Below are positions 15,585 through 17,706 of a stretch of 17,706 nt of DNA, one piece after another. Under the pieces are notes generated by a model. The model was not told the DNA's origin and made no database searches. It was given only the letters and a program-made list of their open reading frames with translations. The translations under genes and the position numbers were made by a program. This stretch comes from Gammaproteobacteria bacterium. GTDB taxonomy: Bacteria > Pseudomonadota > Gammaproteobacteria > Granulosicoccales > Granulosicoccaceae. The first letter of the stretch is position 1. Every line of letters begins with the position of its first letter. Location: the NCBI GenBank assembly GCA_019634245.1, contig JAHQVR010000079.1:1-17706 (forward strand), given 5' to 3'.

Positions 15585-16052
15585 CTACCACTGGTTGTAG
15601 GATAAGAACTTGCCGCTCATATTGACTTCAATCCTGTCCCCTTTGGGATTAGGCACCTTTTCAACACTCATCTCAAAGTCGATCGCGCTCATGATCCCGT
15701 CACCGGCTTTTTCATGAATCAGCTCTTTAAGTGTTTCACCGTATACACCCACAATTTCATAGAAACGATAAATACAGGGATCGGTAGGGACGGTCTGCGA
15801 AAAGACTTTGTTCGGGCACTCAGCCATAACATCAGCGATGTCAGTCGGTAGTTGTAACGCATCCGCCAGTTTTACTGCTTTCTCCTTTGGTAGTGAATTC
15901 ATGCCCATGCATGCAGAGACTGTGAAAACTTCAGACATACCAATCGATTCAGCCATCTTGGCCCAGGTAAGCCCCATGGATCGTTTGCGTGCCATTATGG
16001 CGTCGGTGATCTCTTCCATCTCTATTGGTTTTGGTAACGCTTCATCGCTCAT
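15585..16052 (-). CDS. cynS: Cyanate hydratase (cyanase)
   Basis: Cyanase converts cyanate and bicarbonate to carbamate and CO2; carbamate then falls apart to ammonia and CO2, giving detoxification and a nitrogen source. The 155-residue length matches the family (E. coli 156). The N-terminal helical DNA-binding-like domain includes LTWAKMAESIGMSEVFTVSACMGMNSLP (28-55); the C-terminal catalytic domain holds YRFYEIVGVYGETLKELIHEKAGDGIMSAIDF. The three catalytic residues Arg96, Glu99 and Ser122 fall at exactly the E. coli positions, and the protein ends in the typical KFLSYNQW-like tail. It is the first gene of the block, 36 bases ahead of nasT, with a weak ribosome site. Its product would use the cyanate brought in by the downstream importer. 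Confidence 0.97.
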   Translation of the reverse strand: MSDEALPKPIEMEEITDAIMARKRSMGLTWAKMAESIGMSEVFTVSACMGMNSLPKEKAVKLADALQLPTDIADVMAECPNKVFSQTVPTDPCIYRFYEIVGVYGETLKELIHEKAGDGIMSAIDFEMSVEKVPNPKGDRIEVNMSGKFLSYNQW

Positions 16053-16110
16053 CTGTCAGATACCCTATCCGTCTATTTCTCTTAAGATCGTCTGTTTAAA
16101 ATTCAGTTAG

Positions 16111-16143
16111 CCAAGCGCTAAGTTACGTTTCACGTAGCCTTGG
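16111..16143 (-). promoter_or_regulatory. Imperfect dyad upstream of cynS
   Basis: CCAAG (16111-16115) pairs with CTTGG (16139-16143) and, past a bulged C, GCTA (16117-16120) pairs with TAGC (16135-16138). Inside lies the alternative dyad TACGT-TTC-ACGTA (16124-16136). It is about 60 to 90 bases upstream of the cynS ATG, where an operator or leader hairpin would be expected. Function is inferred from position alone. Confidence 0.4.
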
Positions 16144-16200
16144 TCATTGCCATTTAATACAAATGCGTCAAAACGACTCTGATAAACATGAGTGAACGTA

Positions 16201-16215
16201 ATGAATCATATTCAT
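16201..16215. repeat. Short inverted repeat ATGAAT-CAT-ATTCAT
   Basis: A perfect 6-bp inverted repeat with a three-base spacer, about 150 bases upstream of cynS. It could be a regulator half-site pair, but a repeat this short is weak evidence. Confidence 0.3.
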
Positions 16216-16372
16216 ACGGGTGTACAACGAACACTCTTTGACACCCCCGCACTAACACTGTCCTTTTCGATTAAACATCAATTTAGATGCTGCTTGCGCT
16301 GTTCAATTTGCATCGGATATGTAGCCATTGGTCAACAAACACAAACACCTTATAAATCAGCCTAATCACACT

Positions 16373-16388
16373 AGAACAGATCTGTTCT
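16373..16388. promoter_or_regulatory. Perfect 16-bp palindrome, candidate operator
   Basis: AGAACAGATCTGTTCT is an uninterrupted perfect palindrome in the middle of the long non-coding region, about 320 bases from the cynS start and 640 from the monooxygenase start. Homodimeric repressors often bind sites of this symmetry. Its GAAC/GTTC ends recall LexA-type boxes, but the spacing does not match a known LexA consensus closely, so no regulator is named. Confidence 0.45.
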
Positions 16389-16941
16389 CATTCAAAATAG
16401 CAATTAATTTACAAACGATCGGATGGTTGTGTCGCAGCCTAAAAGCCACCGTCTTTGACCTCAATCAGTGCGCTACCACGCCCATTTGCAGCGCGTTATA
16501 TACCGATTGATTGAGTCATTTTGTGGTAGATCAGGAATTGGTCGGCGATTGCTGCTATGAGTTTGCTATTAACGTTCGCACACCATTTAATAAATCGGAC
16601 ATTTCCGCACCAACAAACGCATTATGACTTTGGCCGGGGGGTACGCTCGGTATGCGTGCTAGACAAAATCTGAAGTTGCAATTTGGTTTTGTGAACAGCC
16701 ATTATCCTTTGCCTGGGGCTTGACCCATGGTGATTACCCTTAAGACGATCTAGCGCTACTGAAAATGTTCGACACGTTGGGCCAGAGTCTGGGATTGTTC
16801 ACTGCTTAAGATTCCCCACTACATTTTCACAGATCCAGCTGAGCCACGAACCAGCAAGACATTTTGACCCATACCAAGGGTTCGCTTGGTTACGAGAAAT
16901 TGGCGAATACAATTGATTTGGGTACTATCAGCAGAAGTCGG

Positions 16942-16962
16942 TCTGCACACATATAGTGCAGA
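16942..16962. promoter_or_regulatory. Inverted repeat upstream of monooxygenase, candidate operator
   Basis: TCTGCAC (16942-16948) and GTGCAGA (16956-16962) form a perfect 7-bp inverted repeat with a 7-base AT-rich spacer, 64 bases before the ATG at 17027. A TATAGT hexamer (16952-16957) overlapping the dyad could be a -10 element, but no good -35 lies at the right distance. A regulator bound here would cover the promoter; this is inferred from spacing. Confidence 0.45.
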
Positions 16963-17026
16963 TAAACACAAGAACAGGGCAGTCAAAAACAAACAGAACA
17001 ATATCGCATCTCTTGGAGGATAAAAT

Positions 17027-17706
17027 ATGGCGACCAACGCAGCAGAAGAAGTAAATCCAGCAACTCAACGTTTGAACAGCTGGCTCGCAGATTTCTCAAA
17101 GGCACTTCAAGCAGGCGATTCAAAAGCCGCAGCCGCGCTCTTCGATTCCGAAGGCTTCTGGCGCGACTTTGTGTCATTCACCTGGAACCTTAAAACCATG
17201 GAAGGCACCGACGATATAATCGCCATGCTCGATGCAACACTTGCCAATGTAAAACCCACCAACTGGCAACTCGTTGGCGACGCCACCGAAGCAGACGGTA
17301 TTACCGAAGGCTGGATTACGTTTGAAACCGCTGCAGCAAATGGCGAAGGTCACGTGCGCCTCAATGACAAAGGGTGCTGGACATTGCTCACCACCATGAA
17401 ATCGCTCAAAGGGCACGAAGAGAAAGCCGGTCGCACACGCGAATTGGGTGTTGCACATGGCGCTGACAAATCCAGAAAAACGTGGTTAGAGAATAAATCT
17501 GATGAAGAGGCTTCGCTGGGTTACGCCACACAACCCTATTGCGTCATCATCGGGGGTGGTCAAGGCGGTATTGGCTTAGGTGCTCGGCTAAAACGCCTGG
17601 GTGTACCCACAATCATCATTGAAAAAAACGCAAGGGCTGGCGATAGTTGGCGCAACCGGTATAAATCTTTGTGTTTGCATGACCCAGTCTGGTACGACCA
17701 CCTGCC
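17027..17706 (+). CDS. NTF2-domain/flavin monooxygenase fusion, N-terminal part (3' end outside window)
   Basis: The first 226 codons of a larger protein, open to the window edge. Residues about 10-125 look like an NTF2/SnoaL-like domain (WLADFSKALQAGDSKAAAALF, FWRDFVSFTWNLKTMEG, GEGHVRLNDKGCWTLLTTMKSLKGHEEK). After a linker a Rossmann FAD-binding fold begins: YCVIIGGGQGGIGLGARLKRLGVPTIIIEKN (171-201) with the GxGxxG loop, then GDSWRNRYKSLCLHDPVWYDHLP, typical of flavin-containing monooxygenases and Baeyer-Villiger-type enzymes. The start is well supported: GGAGGA lies six bases before the ATG. The substrate is unknown. It is divergent from cynS across 974 bases, so a link to cyanate use is possible but not shown. 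Confidence 0.88.
   Translation, partial: MATNAAEEVNPATQRLNSWLADFSKALQAGDSKAAAALFDSEGFWRDFVSFTWNLKTMEGTDDIIAMLDATLANVKPTNWQLVGDATEADGITEGWITFETAAANGEGHVRLNDKGCWTLLTTMKSLKGHEEKAGRTRELGVAHGADKSRKTWLENKSDEEASLGYATQPYCVIIGGGQGGIGLGARLKRLGVPTIIIEKNARAGDSWRNRYKSLCLHDPVWYDHL

Larger units (their letters stand above)
16053..17026. other. Long non-coding divergent region upstream of cynS
   Basis: A 974-base stretch without a credible gene, between cynS (minus) and the flavin monooxygenase (plus). Open frames at 16328-16510 (plus) and 16819-17037 (minus) show no domain, no ribosome site and low-complexity composition. The region holds several dyads described separately (16111-16143, 16201-16215, 16373-16388, 16942-16962). 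It must contain the promoters of both neighbours; no consensus sigma-70 or sigma-54 promoter could be assigned by eye. It could also hide a small RNA or a decayed gene. Confidence 0.6.

Noticed and set aside
16328..16510. 60-codon open frame in the long non-coding region
   Set aside because: No ribosome site, no recognisable motif and an unnatural residue mix.
16541..16556. Sigma-54-like TTGGTCGGCGATTGCT
   Set aside because: The GG and GC dinucleotides are 9 bases apart, not the required 10, and it is far from the start at 17027.
16819..17037. 72-codon minus-strand frame with a hydrophobic segment
   Set aside because: It is antisense to the monooxygenase leader and start, has no ribosome site, and its hydrophobic stretch comes from AT-rich leader sequence.

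Overview
The window looks like chromosomal DNA of a marine-type gammaproteobacterium. The reasons are a polar-flagellum gene order (flagellin, FlaG-like, fliD, fliS, fliT), a Pot-type ABC uptake operon and a NasT/ANTAR-type nitrogen regulator. This placement is an inference from gene content; the sequence carries no rRNA or other taxonomic marker. I see no insertion sequence, tRNA, rRNA or CRISPR array.

Layout. (1) 1-2868, plus strand: the 3' end of a flagellin gene with its intrinsic terminator, a divergent flaG-like gene, then fliD, fliS and fliT for the filament cap and export chaperones. (2) 2882-7159, minus strand: a complete four-gene ABC importer of the spermidine/putrescine (Pot) class, in the order ATPase, Tat-exported binding protein, permease, permease. 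A hairpin follows the binding-protein gene. (3) 7385-8701, plus strand: an Asp/Glu/hydantoin (allantoin-type) racemase, divergent from the importer, and a DUF1348 NTF2-like protein. (4) 8709-11458, minus strand: HupE/UreJ membrane protein, CobW/COG0523 metallochaperone GTPase and a WD40 beta-propeller, in transcription order hupE-cobW-WD40. (5) 11588-16052, minus strand: cyanase (cynS), a NasT-like ANTAR protein, then a nitrate/cyanate-type ABC importer (binding protein, permease, ATPase). (6) 16053-17026: a long non-coding region with palindromes. (7) 17027-end, plus strand: the start of an NTF2-domain plus flavin-monooxygenase fusion, cut by the window edge.

How they work together: the cynS-nasT-transporter block reads as a cyanate uptake and breakdown operon. 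Cyanate enters by the ABC importer and is converted by cyanase with bicarbonate to ammonia and CO2. The most striking find is in the leader between nasT and the binding-protein gene. It holds two small hairpins with the same six-base loop AAAGGT (A at loop position 1, G at position 4). This is the tandem-hairpin pattern recognised by ANTAR proteins, and it lies directly downstream of a gene for such a protein. Just after it, a third hairpin buries the strong Shine-Dalgarno sequence of the binding-protein gene. The pattern suggests that the NasT-like protein controls the importer through RNA. The binding protein is also unusual: about 100 residues with a C-x-C-G-x-x-H motif precede its Tat signal, and no separate NasS sensor gene is visible.
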